From a candidate division WS1 bacterium (GTDB lineage: Bacteria > Armatimonadota > Zipacnadia > Zipacnadales > UBA5352): a DNA stretch of 41,299 bases. Below are positions 33,109 to 41,299 of this stretch, piece after piece. The stretch's first letter is position 1; every line of letters begins with the position of its first letter. The notes beneath the pieces are model-generated. The model saw only the letters and a list, made by a program, of their open reading frames with translations, was not told the DNA's origin and did not search any database. Where the stretch lies: NCBI GenBank assembly GCA_012522765.1, contig JAAYJW010000502.1, positions 1-41,299 of the forward strand. The letters run 5' to 3'. Position numbers and translations under genes: made by a program.

Positions 33109-34269
33109 ATGAATCTCGCGGAGCGAATGAGCAGGCTGGGCACTGAGACGGCGTTCGAGGTGCTCGCGAGGGCAGGCCAGCTCGAGGCGCAGGGCCGAGA
33201 CATCATCCACCTTGAGATCGGTCAGCCCGACTTCCAGACCCCGGACTACATCATCGAGGCGGCTCACCAGGCGCTCAAGGATGGCTACACCGGCTACGGT
33301 CCGTCCGCCGGTCTGCCGCAGGCACGAGAGCGCTACGCGCAGTATCTCAACGACACCCGCGGCACCGACTACGATGCCTCCGAGATCGTCATCACCCCCG
33401 GCGCGAAGCCGATCCTGTTCTTCGGCATCCTCGCGCTGGTGGACGAGGGCGACGAGGTGATAGTGCCGAATCCCGGCTTTCCGATCTACGAGTCGGTGAC
33501 GGAGTTCGTGGGCGCGAAGGCCGTCCCGGCGCCGCTGCGTGAAGAGCGTGAGTTCAGGCTGGACCCGGATGAGCTTGCCTCGCTTGTGACCGATAAGACG
33601 AAGCTGATCATCCTCAACTCGCCGCACAATCCGACGGGCTCGATGCTTACGATGGAGGATCTTGAGGCTATCGCCGCGATCGCCATCGAACATCAGATCA
33701 TGGTGCTGTCGGACGAGCCCTACTCGAAGATGGTATACGACGGCGAGTTCCACTCGATCGCCGAAGTGGATGGGATGCGCGACCTGACGATCCTGCTCGA
33801 GGGCTTCTCGAAGACCTACGCGATGACCGGATGGCGTCTTGGCTATGCTGCGATGCCAGCGGACCTCGCAACGCAGATCGCCAAGCTGCAGACGAACTGC
33901 ACCTCCTGCACCGCGAGCTTCATTCAGATTGCGGGCATGGCGGCCTACGACGGCCCGCAGGAGGAGTCGGAGGCGATGATGGACTCGTTCAAGCAGCGCC
34001 GCGATGTGATTGTGGCCGGTCTGAACGAGCTTCCGGGCGTCTCCTGCCTCAGCCCCGCGGGCGCGTTCTACGTCTTCCCGAACGTGACCGGGACGGGCAT
34101 TGACGGCAAGCAGCTTGCAAGCGACTGCCTTGAGAAGGCCGGTGTGGCGGTCCTGTCGGGCACCGCGTTCGGCAAGTATGGCGCGGGCTATCTGCGGCTC
34201 TCGTCCGCCAACAGCCTGGAGAACATCAACGAGGCCCTGGAGCGCATACGCACGCTCCTCGAGGGGTAG
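33109..34269 (+). CDS. Class I/II PLP-dependent aminotransferase
   Basis: A 386-residue fold-type I aminotransferase. Lys235 in GFSKTYAMTGWRLGY is the PLP lysine; NSPHNPTG (Asn170 to Gly177), the Asp of LSDEPYSKMVY and Arg243 complete the cofactor site. The overall pattern is that of aspartate aminotransferase subgroup I-beta/gamma; aspartate, alanine or an aromatic substrate are all possible. AAAGGAG lies 8 bases before the ATG. The next gene starts 30 bases after its stop, and they may be co-transcribed. Confidence 0.9.
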   Translation: MNLAERMSRLGTETAFEVLARAGQLEAQGRDIIHLEIGQPDFQTPDYIIEAAHQALKDGYTGYGPSAGLPQARERYAQYLNDTRGTDYDASEIVITPGAKPILFFGILALVDEGDEVIVPNPGFPIYESVTEFVGAKAVPAPLREEREFRLDPDELASLVTDKTKLIILNSPHNPTGSMLTMEDLEAIAAIAIEHQIMVLSDEPYSKMVYDGEFHSIAEVDGMRDLTILLEGFSKTYAMTGWRLGYAAMPADLATQIAKLQTNCTSCTASFIQIAGMAAYDGPQEESEAMMDSFKQRRDVIVAGLNELPGVSCLSPAGAFYVFPNVTGTGIDGKQLASDCLEKAGVAVLSGTAFGKYGAGYLRLSSANSLENINEALERIRTLLEG

Positions 34270-34299
34270 ACTGGCTACACAGAGACAGCCGGTGTCGTT

Positions 34300-35298
34300 G
34301 TGGGGGTGCTGCTTCGCTTGATCACGGTACTTTGCGCCAACGCGGGCATCGACAAGACCTATGAAGTGCCGAATTTCGCACCCGGCGGGTACTATCACCC
34401 GTCTTCCGCCACGACGAGCGCTGGCGGCAAGGGCGTCAATGTGGCCCGGGCGCTGGCGACTCTGGGTCAGGCACATGTGATCGCAGGCTTCGCCGGCGGC
34501 AACAACGGCCGCCTCATCATGCGCAACCTGCTCGATGCGGGACTACAGGCGGATCTGGTCAGCATCGCCGAGGAATCGCGGATAACGATCAGCATCATTG
34601 ATCGCGAGCAGGGGACGCAGACGCGCGTTGATGAGGTCGGCCCGTTGGTGACGCCAGGCGAGATCGGGCGTCTGCGCGACACGTGGCGCAGGAGCCTGCA
34701 GCGGAGCGCGATGGGGATCATCGCCGGCAGTGCGCCGAGAGGCGTCACGCTGGAGCTCTACGCGGAACTGATCGAAATCGCGAAGTCGCTGAAGAAGCCC
34801 GTGATGCTCGACGCGCGCGATGAGCTTTTGGCGCGCGCAGTAGCGGCGAGACCGACGGTGATCACGCCGAACCTCAACGAACTGCAGCGGCTGGTTCGCC
34901 GGCAGCTTAGTGTGCCGGAGGATGTGATCAAGGCCGCAACTGATCTCGTCGAGAGCGGCATTGCGGTGGTGGCGGTTACGCTCGGCGCTCGCGGGGCGAT
35001 CGGCATGGCACGGGCCTCCGGCGTCTGGTGGGCACGGCCGCCTGCCATCGAGCGCGTCAGCAGCGTGGGCAGCGGCGATGCGTTCATGGCGGGCTTCGCG
35101 GTGGCCTCGATGGAGCGGCGGTCGTTTGAGGAGCACCTGCGGCTGGCGGTAGCATGCGGGGCCGCCAACGCCGAGACGGCCGGAGCCTGTGTATTCGATG
35201 CCGCCCGGGTGCGGGAAATCGCCGCTGAGGTCTGCCTTGAGCGACTTGATGGCGGCGATGAACAGGAGAGCGCACCGGAGGCGTCGAAGCAGGCTTGA
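34300..35298 (+). CDS. PfkB-family sugar-phosphate kinase (FruK/LacC-like)
   Basis: A 332-residue ribokinase-fold kinase. The N-terminal NAGIDKTYEVPNF and the glycine-rich SAGGKGVNVARALATLG segment match the 1-phosphofructokinase/tagatose-6-phosphate kinase branch; the catalytic segment is SVGSGDAFMAGF. It would phosphorylate a phosphosugar at C1 or C6. The start is uncertain: GTG at 34300 is used, but GTG at 34306 or TTG at 34318 (giving MITVLCANAG) fit as well. Confidence 0.85.
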   Translation: MGVLLRLITVLCANAGIDKTYEVPNFAPGGYYHPSSATTSAGGKGVNVARALATLGQAHVIAGFAGGNNGRLIMRNLLDAGLQADLVSIAEESRITISIIDREQGTQTRVDEVGPLVTPGEIGRLRDTWRRSLQRSAMGIIAGSAPRGVTLELYAELIEIAKSLKKPVMLDARDELLARAVAARPTVITPNLNELQRLVRRQLSVPEDVIKAATDLVESGIAVVAVTLGARGAIGMARASGVWWARPPAIERVSSVGSGDAFMAGFAVASMERRSFEEHLRLAVACGAANAETAGACVFDAARVREIAAEVCLERLDGGDEQESAPEASKQA

Positions 35299-35325
35299 GA
35301 CAGCGGAAAGCTGGAGGTGTCCGAG

Positions 35326-35574
35326 ATGTTTGGTCTGGGAACACCTGAACTGGTCGTCATCCTCATTCTCGTCCTGGTGCTCTTCGGAGGGCGGAAGATA
35401 CCGGAGATCATGCGCGGCATCGGTGAGGGTCTGCGGGAGTTCCGCAAGGCCTCCACGGATGCTCGAGGCGAGATCAAGCGTCTCGCTGAGGAGCCGGTCG
35501 AGGAGATGGAGAAGCGCCCGCCGACGGTTGTTCATGCAGAGGGCGACGAGGAACTGCCATCCGAACAGAGTTGA
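35326..35574 (+). CDS. tatA: TatA/E, twin-arginine translocase subunit
   Basis: An 82-residue protein: one short membrane span ([21 protein letters not shown] in part), the FGGRKIPE hinge and an amphipathic helix ([14 protein letters not shown]), then a charged tail. It would form the Tat pore for folded proteins. The start is the ATG 7 bases after GGAGGT; an in-frame GTG at 35317 lies inside that site. TatB and TatC are not in the window. Confidence 0.95.
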   Translation: MFGLGTPELVVILILVLVLFGGRKIPEIMRGIGEGLREFRKASTDARGEIKRLAEEPVEEMEKRPPTVVHAEGDEELPSEQS

Positions 35575-35698
35575 TGATGAGACTGAGTACTACGGTCAGG
35601 ACTGCGGGGTGCACGATGGCCTGCTGCTGTAGGCGGCCGCACTGCAACCTGTACGCGATCGGCGCACGCTAGGAACAGGTCGTCGGAGCACGATACGT

Positions 35699-35733
35699 AC
35701 GGGCGCAGTGGAGTTTGCCGCTGCGCCCGTTTC
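35699..35733 (+). terminator. Terminator-like hairpin just before cysS
   Basis: ACGGGCGCAG (35699-35708) and CTGCGCCCGT (35721-35730) form a perfect 10-bp stem with a 12-base loop, followed by TTCTCT. It lies 125 bases after tatA and only 30 bases before the cysS ATG. It may end the tatA transcript or act as an attenuator for cysS. Confidence 0.7.
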
Positions 35734-35762
35734 TCTGTCACAGCATGCTGGAGGAGAGCAAT

Positions 35763-37154
35763 ATGCTGAGGATCTACAACACGCAGACCCGGCGCAAGGA
35801 GGAGTTCGAGCCGCTGCAGGAGGGGCTGGTGACCCTCTACGCCTGCGGTCCGACCGTGTACGACTTTCCGCACATCGGGAACCTGCGCACCTTCCTGTTC
35901 TCAGACTTGCTCGCGCGCTGCCTCAAGCGCCGGGGCTTTGAAGTGCATAACGTGATGAACGTTACGGACGTGGATGATAAGACGATCAACGGCGCGAACC
36001 GCGAGGGGGTCACGCTGGGCGAGTACACGGCGAAGTACGCTGAGTACTTCATGGAAGATCTGGAGAAGCTGCGCATCCAGCCGGCGTGGAGGTACCCGCG
36101 GGCGACCGAGCACATCGAGCAGATGCTTGAGGTCGTCGAGGGGCTCGTTGAGAAGGGGCATGCCTACGAGCTTGATGGCAGCATCTACTTCGACATCTCC
36201 AGCTATCCGAAGTACGGGAAGCTCTCGGGGATAGTGCCGGAGGAGCAGGAGACGCGGGATTTCGGCCGCCTCGATCGCGATGAGTATGAGCTTGAGGACG
36301 CGCGCGACTTTGTGCTGTGGAAGGCCGCCAAGCCCGGCGAGCCGAGCTGGGACAGCCCGTGGGGCCCCGGTCGGCCCGGCTGGCACATCGAATGTACCGC
36401 GATGTCGATCGAGTACCTCGGCGAGACTGTGGACATGCACATGGGCGGGGTGGACCTGATCTTCCCGCACCATGAGAACGAGATCGCGCAGTCGGAGGCT
36501 TACACGGGCCAGCAGTTCGTTCGCTACTGGCTGCACCCGGAGCACCTGATCGTCGAGGGCGAGAAGATGTCCAAGTCAAAGGGCAACTTCTTCACTCTGC
36601 GCGATCTCGAGGAGAAAGGCTACGACCCCATCGCCGTACGGCATCTGCTGATGACCGCGCACTACCGGCGACAGCTCAACTTCACCATCGAGGGCCTCGA
36701 GCAGAGCCGGCAGGCGCTCACGCGGCTGTGGGATTTCGCCGACCGGCTCGCGGAGGTGCCGGGGGGAGCCGAGGGCGAGGACCTTGCGGCGCAGATAGAG
36801 ACGGCGCGGACGAAGTTCGACGCGGAGATTGATGACGACCTGAACATACCGGGCGCGATGGCGGCGGTCTTTGAGCTTGTGCGCGAGGTGAACCCGCTGC
36901 TGGCGGAGGCGCGAGTGAGTAAGGCGGGCGCGGAGAATGTGCTGGCTTTCCTGCACGAGGCGGATGAAGTGCTGGGGATCATTGCGCATGACAAGGGGTC
37001 GGTGGATGAGGAGATTGAGGCGCTGATGGCGGAGCGCGAACAGGCGCGGGCGGAGAAGAACTGGGCGCGCGCGGATGAGATCCGCGACGAGTTGCTGGCG
37101 CAGGGGATCGTGATCGAGGACACGCCGACCGGGCCGAGGTGGCGCCGGGAGTAG
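35763..37154 (+). CDS. cysS: CysS, cysteinyl-tRNA synthetase
   Basis: A 463-residue class I synthetase. Cys28 (YACGPTVYD) is a zinc ligand; the HIGH motif is HIGN (residues 37-40); WHIECTAMS and PHHENEIAQSEA carry the other zinc ligands; KMSKS reads KMSKSKGNF. The C-terminal DALR-like region (ARTKFDAEIDDDLNIPGAMA in part) is complete. The start is the ATG after GGAGGAG. Length fits the family. The leader contains a terminator-like hairpin. Confidence 0.97.
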   Translation: MLRIYNTQTRRKEEFEPLQEGLVTLYACGPTVYDFPHIGNLRTFLFSDLLARCLKRRGFEVHNVMNVTDVDDKTINGANREGVTLGEYTAKYAEYFMEDLEKLRIQPAWRYPRATEHIEQMLEVVEGLVEKGHAYELDGSIYFDISSYPKYGKLSGIVPEEQETRDFGRLDRDEYELEDARDFVLWKAAKPGEPSWDSPWGPGRPGWHIECTAMSIEYLGETVDMHMGGVDLIFPHHENEIAQSEAYTGQQFVRYWLHPEHLIVEGEKMSKSKGNFFTLRDLEEKGYDPIAVRHLLMTAHYRRQLNFTIEGLEQSRQALTRLWDFADRLAEVPGGAEGEDLAAQIETARTKFDAEIDDDLNIPGAMAAVFELVREVNPLLAEARVSKAGAENVLAFLHEADEVLGIIAHDKGSVDEEIEALMAEREQARAEKNWARADEIRDELLAQGIVIEDTPTGPRWRRE

Positions 37155-37253
37155 TGGATAGCTGCCGCGCTGACGGAGGAATGAGCGGCGCGTTCAGGGA
37201 AGTTGCCGGCGATGCAGACAGACGTGAGACAGAACCAGGGAGGTTCGGGGACG

Positions 37254-38285
37254 ATGGCGACGGTTGTCACCTACGGAGAGATCATGCTGCGGCTCACGCC
37301 GCCGGGATTCGAGCGGTTTGTGCAGGCGCGGTCGTTTGACGTTGTCTACGGTGGGGGAGAGGCGAACGTGGCGGTCAGTCTCGCCAACTACGGCATGGAT
37401 GTGCGCTTCGTGACGGCGCTTCCGCCGCACGAGATCGGCGATGCCTGCGAGAACTTCATCCGCCAGCACGGGGTGGATACGTCTTACATTCTGCGGCAGG
37501 GCGACCGTCTCGGCATCTACTTCCTCGAGATGGGCGCGGTGCAGCGTGGCTCGAAGGTCATTTACGACCGCGCGAACTCCTCGCTGGCGGAGATCAAGCC
37601 GGGCGACGTGGACTGGGGTGCGGTCTTTGACGGCGCCGACTGGTTCCACTGGACGGGCATCACACCGGCCATCAGCGCGGGGACGGCCGAGGTGCTGCAG
37701 GAGGCCGTGGAGGCCGCCTCAGCGGCGGGCGTCAGCGTATCGTGTGACCTCAACTATCGCAGCAAGCTGTGGAAGTGGGGCAAGAGCGCGGGCGAAGTGA
37801 TGGAGGGGCTGGTCGCGCACACCGACTACGCCATCGGCAACGAGGAGGACGCCGACAAGGTCTTCGGCATCCGCCCCGAGGGCGTGGACGTGGAGGCGGG
37901 CGACCTCGACGCAGCGGCATATGAGAGCGTCTGCACGCAACTGATGGATCGCTTCCCGAAGCTGAAGAAGGTCGCGATCACTCTGCGCAGCAGCGTCTCC
38001 GCCTCGCACAACCGCTGGAGCGGTGTGCTGTATGACGGCGAGACGCTGCACCAGGCGAAGGAGTACGACATCACGCACATCGTGGACCGCGTGGGTGGCG
38101 GCGACAGCTTCTGCGGGGGCCTGATCTACGGCCTGCTGGCGGGCAAGTCGGACGCGGACGCGCTGGAGTTCGCGGTGGCGGCAAGCTGCCTCAAGCACAC
38201 CGTCTACGGTGACTTCAACCTCGTGACGGTGGACGAGGTGGAGAAGCTGGCCGGAGGTCCGGGGACCGGTCGCGTGCAGCGCTAG
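37254..38285 (+). CDS. 2-keto-3-deoxygluconate kinase-like PfkB kinase
   Basis: A 343-residue ribokinase-fold enzyme. GGGEANVAVSLANYG is the substrate-binding glycine motif, DLNYRSKLW is characteristic of KDG kinases (typically DxNYRxKLW), and the catalytic motif is RVGGGDSFCGGL. It would phosphorylate 2-keto-3-deoxygluconate, feeding KDPG aldolase in pectin or uronate breakdown. The start is the ATG 10 bases after GGGAGG. The stop codon overlaps that of the opposing gene. Confidence 0.9.
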   Translation: MATVVTYGEIMLRLTPPGFERFVQARSFDVVYGGGEANVAVSLANYGMDVRFVTALPPHEIGDACENFIRQHGVDTSYILRQGDRLGIYFLEMGAVQRGSKVIYDRANSSLAEIKPGDVDWGAVFDGADWFHWTGITPAISAGTAEVLQEAVEAASAAGVSVSCDLNYRSKLWKWGKSAGEVMEGLVAHTDYAIGNEEDADKVFGIRPEGVDVEAGDLDAAAYESVCTQLMDRFPKLKKVAITLRSSVSASHNRWSGVLYDGETLHQAKEYDITHIVDRVGGGDSFCGGLIYGLLAGKSDADALEFAVAASCLKHTVYGDFNLVTVDEVEKLAGGPGTGRVQR

Positions 38286-39304
38286 CCGCTGCTGCTGGTC
38301 AGGTCAAGCGCGGCCTCAATGACCATCTCGGGCGTGACCTCGGTGAGGCATCGGCTGTGCGGGCAGTTGCGGTTGCGGCATGGCCGGCAGTCAATGCCCT
38401 CGGCGAAGACCGTGCGCGCCGTCGGGCCCTTGGGGCCGTTGCGCAGCGGCGTCGGCCCGACGATGCAGACCTGCGGTGTGCCCACCGCGTAGGCCATGTG
38501 CGTCAGGCCGCTCTCCCCACCGATGAAGAGGTTCATCCGGCTGAGGAATGCGGCGGCCTGGCGCATATTCGTGCGACCGGCGAAGACTACCGGGGACTCC
38601 TTGATACGCGCGGCGATCTGCTCGGCGCGCTCTCGCTCGCCCGCGGCGCCGGGGATGATGATGCGGGCGCCGATGCAGTCAATGAGCGTGTCGGCGACGG
38701 TGATGAACGACTCCGGCGGCCACTCCTTGCGCGGTTCGGCGGCGAAGGGAGCCAGGGCCACCAGCGGGCGGCCATCATCAAGCCCCTCTGCGGCAAAAAG
38801 CTCCTCGGTGGGGCCGAAGTCCTCATCAACGAGGAATATCTCCGGCACATAGTCATCGCGGCTGGCGCCGAATGGTTCGCAGAGTTCGAGGTAGCGCTGC
38901 GACACGTAGTCCTGATCGAGCCGCTCGGGGATGATGTCGTTGTAGGCGAAACCGGCGGCCTCGCGGGCCTCCTCTTTGCCGATGCGCCAGGGGGCTGTGG
39001 TGATCCAGACGGCCGCCGCGCTCTTGGCGAGCCCCTGCGGATCCACCGCGATGGTGAACTCCGCGGCTTTGAGGCGCGCCCACGTCTCCACCAGCGCGCT
39101 GGCGTAGATGCCCGACCGCCGGTGGGGGAAGATGATCGTCTCGTCGAGGTGCGGGTTGTGCTCCAGCAGTGACGCGAAGGGGCTCTGCGCCAGCCATGCC
39201 ACGTGGGCATCGGGCAGCGCAGCCTTGATCGCACGGGGCAGTGGCGTGGTTTGTATCAAGTCTCCCATCGCCGACATGCGGACGATGAGGATACGTTCGG
39301 GCAT
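38282..39304 (-). CDS. GT9 glycosyltransferase (LPS heptosyltransferase-like)
   Basis: A 340-residue GT-B enzyme. The N-terminal RMSAMGDLIQTTPLPRAIK and the C-terminal nucleotide-sugar site GGESGLTHMAYAVGTPQVCIVGPTP match ADP-heptose:LPS heptosyltransferases. The C-terminal cysteine cluster (CRPCRNRNCPHSRCL) resembles that of many GT9 members. It would add heptose or a related sugar to the lipid A core. GGAGGG lies 9 bases before the ATG. It is divergent from a second GT9 gene, 48 bases away. Confidence 0.9.
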   Translation of the reverse strand: MPERILIVRMSAMGDLIQTTPLPRAIKAALPDAHVAWLAQSPFASLLEHNPHLDETIIFPHRRSGIYASALVETWARLKAAEFTIAVDPQGLAKSAAAVWITTAPWRIGKEEAREAAGFAYNDIIPERLDQDYVSQRYLELCEPFGASRDDYVPEIFLVDEDFGPTEELFAAEGLDDGRPLVALAPFAAEPRKEWPPESFITVADTLIDCIGARIIIPGAAGERERAEQIAARIKESPVVFAGRTNMRQAAAFLSRMNLFIGGESGLTHMAYAVGTPQVCIVGPTPLRNGPKGPTARTVFAEGIDCRPCRNRNCPHSRCLTEVTPEMVIEAALDLTSSSG

Positions 39305-39352
39305 CGGAAGACTCCCTCCAGGCTTCGGCCGGGACGGCAGAGGGTGAAGTCA

Positions 39353-40522
39353 GTGACGGCGTCCTACAGGTATGACTGTCGCCTCTTCAACGGCTACAAG
39401 CCGTGCGCCTACGATTCTGAGTGCGAAGACTGCGGGCACTTCGAGCCAAGAGGGCCGCGGGTGCTCGTGGTGAGAGTGACTCAACTGGGCAATATTGTCA
39501 AGTCAACGCCGGTGCTGGAAGCGCTGCACCGGAAGTTCGAGCGGCCATGGATCACGTGGCTGTGCAGCCCTGTGGCGGCGCCGCTTCTGCAGGGCCATCC
39601 GCTGGTGGATGAGGTGGTCGAGTACACCTGGGAGGCGGTGCCGCTGCTGATGGCGCGGCATTTCGACCTCATCCTGAGCCTCGAAGCCAACCGGGCGGAG
39701 GCCGCGCTTGCCCAGCTTATCCCCGCCGACGACCGCCTCGGCTTCGGCGTCCACGAAAGCGGCTGCCTCATGCCCATTGACGAACGCTCGGAGGGGTATG
39801 TTTCGCTGAGCCTCTCCAACCGCCTCCGCTTCAAAGAGAATCAGAAGACGCTGGCGGAGCTTTGCTTCGACCTGCTGGGCGTGCCCTACGCGGGCGAGGA
39901 GTACTCGCTCTACCCGACGGAGGATGACGTCGCCTACGCCCGAGGGTTGCTGGCGAGCTTCGGGATAGAGCCGGGGCGAGATCGTATCATCGCTCTCGGC
40001 ACCGGTGGCGACACGAGCCGCTTCCCGACCAAGGACTGGCCGCCGCAGCACTTCGGCGAACTCGCCCGGATGCTCTCGACGCGCTGTGATGCGAAGCTGC
40101 TGCTGGTGGGCGGGCCACTTGAGCGCGAGGTCAATGAGGCGCTGGCGCGGGAGCTCGGCGGCATCGTGGTAAACGCCGGTTGCGGGCACAGCATGATGCA
40201 GTTCGCGGCGCTGCTTTCGCTGTGCGACGTGTCGGTGAGCGCGGACTCGTTCGTCTTCCACGTGGCGGTGGCGATGAAGACGCACGTGGTGGGCCTGTTC
40301 GGGCCGACGCCGCCGCAGGAGATGGCGATCTTCGGGCGCGGGCGGAAGATCGTGACGGAGATGCCGTGCGCACCGTGCTACCTGCGCCGGCCTGAGCAGT
40401 GCCCGCATGGAGTGGCGTGCATGAGCGGCCTGGCGCCGGAGATGGTGGCGGAGGCGGTGCTGGAAGTGCTGGAGCAAGCATGGGGAGGCGAAGAATGCGG
40501 CAGTGGCGAATCCGCACGGTGA
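39353..40522 (+). CDS. GT9 glycosyltransferase with N-terminal cysteine module
   Basis: A 389-residue GT9 protein. Unlike its neighbour, it starts with a 30-residue module containing Cys9, Cys18, Cys24 and Cys27, probably a metal site, before the usual RVTQLGNIVKSTPVLEAL strand-loop. The C-terminal site has SADSFVFHVAVAMKTHVVGLFGPT and a further cysteine group (PCAPCYLRRPEQCPHGVAC in part). The start is GTG at 39353, 8 bases after GAGGG; GTG at 39344 is also in frame. Role in LPS or cell-surface glycan synthesis is inferred. Confidence 0.87.
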   Translation: MTASYRYDCRLFNGYKPCAYDSECEDCGHFEPRGPRVLVVRVTQLGNIVKSTPVLEALHRKFERPWITWLCSPVAAPLLQGHPLVDEVVEYTWEAVPLLMARHFDLILSLEANRAEAALAQLIPADDRLGFGVHESGCLMPIDERSEGYVSLSLSNRLRFKENQKTLAELCFDLLGVPYAGEEYSLYPTEDDVAYARGLLASFGIEPGRDRIIALGTGGDTSRFPTKDWPPQHFGELARMLSTRCDAKLLLVGGPLEREVNEALARELGGIVVNAGCGHSMMQFAALLSLCDVSVSADSFVFHVAVAMKTHVVGLFGPTPPQEMAIFGRGRKIVTEMPCAPCYLRRPEQCPHGVACMSGLAPEMVAEAVLEVLEQAWGGEECGSGESAR

Positions 40523-40571
40523 GCGCTGCTTGAGCGCCAGACGTTCGTTCGGCAATTGAGGGAGGATCCTT

Positions 40572-41299
40572 ATGAAGCTCGGTCTGCTGACGTTCAACAT
40601 GGCGATGGAGTGGGACCTTGACACGATCATCGAGAAGTGCCTGAGCCTCGGCTTTGAGGGCGTGGAGTTTCGCACTCAGCGGGAGCATGCGCATGGCGTC
40701 GAGATCTCGCTGAGCGAGGCGTCGCGGAACGATGTGCGGAAGAAGTTCGAGGATGCGGGTGTGGCCATCTGCGGTCTCAGCACCGGCTGCGCCTTCGACG
40801 CGATCGACCAGGACCTGCTCGAGTCAAACATGGATGAGGCGCGCAAGCACCTCGATCTCGCCGCGGACCTGAACGCTGGGGGTGTGAAGGTCTACGGGAA
40901 CAAGCTGCACCTCGGAGATCAGATTCCGGCGGAGCAGACGATCGAGCAGATCGGCGCCTCGCTTGCGGACCTGTCGGACTACGCGGAGAGCATCGGTGTT
41001 CAGGTGCGCTTCGAGATGCACGGCGACTTCACCTCGCCCGAGGTCTGCAACCGTCTGATGGACCTTGCGGGCGACGGGCCGGGGATCTGTCTGATATACA
41101 ACTGCAACAACGCCTTCGACGTGGATGACAACGGCTCGATCGAGTGGAGTTACCGCGCGGTTGCGGACCGGGTCGGGCATGTGCACGTGCATGACCTCGC
41201 CGATCCGGCGTTCCCGTATCAGGAGCTTGTGAGGCTGCTGAAGGCGGACGGCTACGATGGCTGGTGCACCGGCGAGCTTCCGGATAGCCCCGATCGCGA
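40572..41299 (+). CDS. Sugar-phosphate isomerase/epimerase (TIM barrel), truncated by the window
   Basis: At least 242 residues, cut by the right edge. It begins MKLGLLTFNMAMEWDLD after GGAGGATCCTT. The xylose-isomerase-like (AP_endonuc_2) barrel shows GFEGVEFR, RFEMHGD with a metal-binding Glu and His, HVHVHDL and the late GYDGWCTGELPD glutamate. Enzymes in this family isomerise or epimerise keto sugars and inositols; the substrate is not evident. It follows the GT9 gene by 49 bases on the same strand. Confidence 0.85.
   Translation, partial: MKLGLLTFNMAMEWDLDTIIEKCLSLGFEGVEFRTQREHAHGVEISLSEASRNDVRKKFEDAGVAICGLSTGCAFDAIDQDLLESNMDEARKHLDLAADLNAGGVKVYGNKLHLGDQIPAEQTIEQIGASLADLSDYAESIGVQVRFEMHGDFTSPEVCNRLMDLAGDGPGICLIYNCNNAFDVDDNGSIEWSYRAVADRVGHVHVHDLADPAFPYQELVRLLKADGYDGWCTGELPDSPDR

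Noticed and set aside
32995-34476. A 493-codon - strand frame opposite the aminotransferase
   Set aside because: The aminotransferase has every PLP motif; the antisense translation shows none.
35575-35762. T-box riboswitch for cysS
   Set aside because: The conserved T-box sequence (AGGGTGGNACCGCG) and specifier structure were not found.
37180-37339. Short frame with a GGAGGA site between cysS and the KDG kinase gene
   Set aside because: It runs in another frame into the kinase gene and its translation shows no features; a leader peptide is possible but cannot be supported.
39503-40675. A 390-codon - strand frame opposite the second GT9 gene
   Set aside because: Arg/His-rich translation typical of an antisense shadow.

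Overview
The window is a GC-rich bacterial chromosome segment with dense genes, many 4-base (ATGA) overlaps and sigma70-type promoters whose -10 box is repeatedly TATACT. Two ADP-heptose-type glycosyltransferases, a signal-bearing beta-barrel porin and a PstS lipoprotein point to a diderm (LPS-type) cell envelope. No rRNA, tRNA, CRISPR, prophage or transposase is visible. The mix (PhoBR-Pst, QueCD, RtcA, DUF1844, CIRCE, PfkB kinases and a xylose-isomerase-like gene) would suit an uncultivated lineage such as Armatimonadota, but that placement is inference.

Left part (1-11 kb, mostly + strand): an aminoglycoside/lincosamide nucleotidyltransferase-like gene, an MrfA/YprA-type DExH helicase, a PHP phosphoesterase, a STAS protein translationally coupled to an SGNH hydrolase, and a three-gene operon of ECF sigma factor, zinc-binding membrane anti-sigma factor and a secreted protein built from degenerate 15-residue repeats. 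A zinc alcohol dehydrogenase follows. A small zinc-ribbon gene then faces away from an operon of nif3, a C4 zinc-ribbon coiled-coil gene and an FmdE-like gene. The divergent intergenic region holds a perfect CIRCE (HrcA) operator and two promoters sharing overlapping -10 boxes.

Middle part (11.5-27.3 kb, mostly - strand): a complete phosphate-starvation locus in transcription order, with an extra OmpR-type regulator, phoB, phoR, a porin, pstS, pstC, pstA, pstB and phoU. Four TTAAG-core repeats at exact 11-bp spacing form a Pho box in front of the porin-pst operon. Upstream lie a two-domain amidohydrolase, queC and queD, a membrane-anchored protein of unknown function (+ strand), a Gfo/Idh/MocA oxidoreductase, a zinc-type asparaginase, a DUF1844 protein and rtcA. 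A 143-base, highly self-complementary intergenic element with competing pairings lies between the asparaginase and oxidoreductase genes.

Right part (27.4-41.3 kb, mostly + strand): the t6A tRNA-modification operon tsaE-tsaB-rimI-tsaD, a 550-base gap with DnaA-box-like sites and hairpins, a CPA2 antiporter-Usp gene broken by two one-base frameshifts, an aminotransferase, a FruK/LacC-like kinase, tatA, cysS behind a terminator-like hairpin, a 2-keto-3-deoxygluconate kinase, two divergent GT9 glycosyltransferases and a truncated sugar-phosphate isomerase/epimerase.

The items most worth a second look are the CIRCE operator at a non-chaperone locus, the structured intergenic element at 24.6 kb, the ECF operon's repeat protein, the Pho box, and the tandem amidohydrolase with one apparently dead domain.
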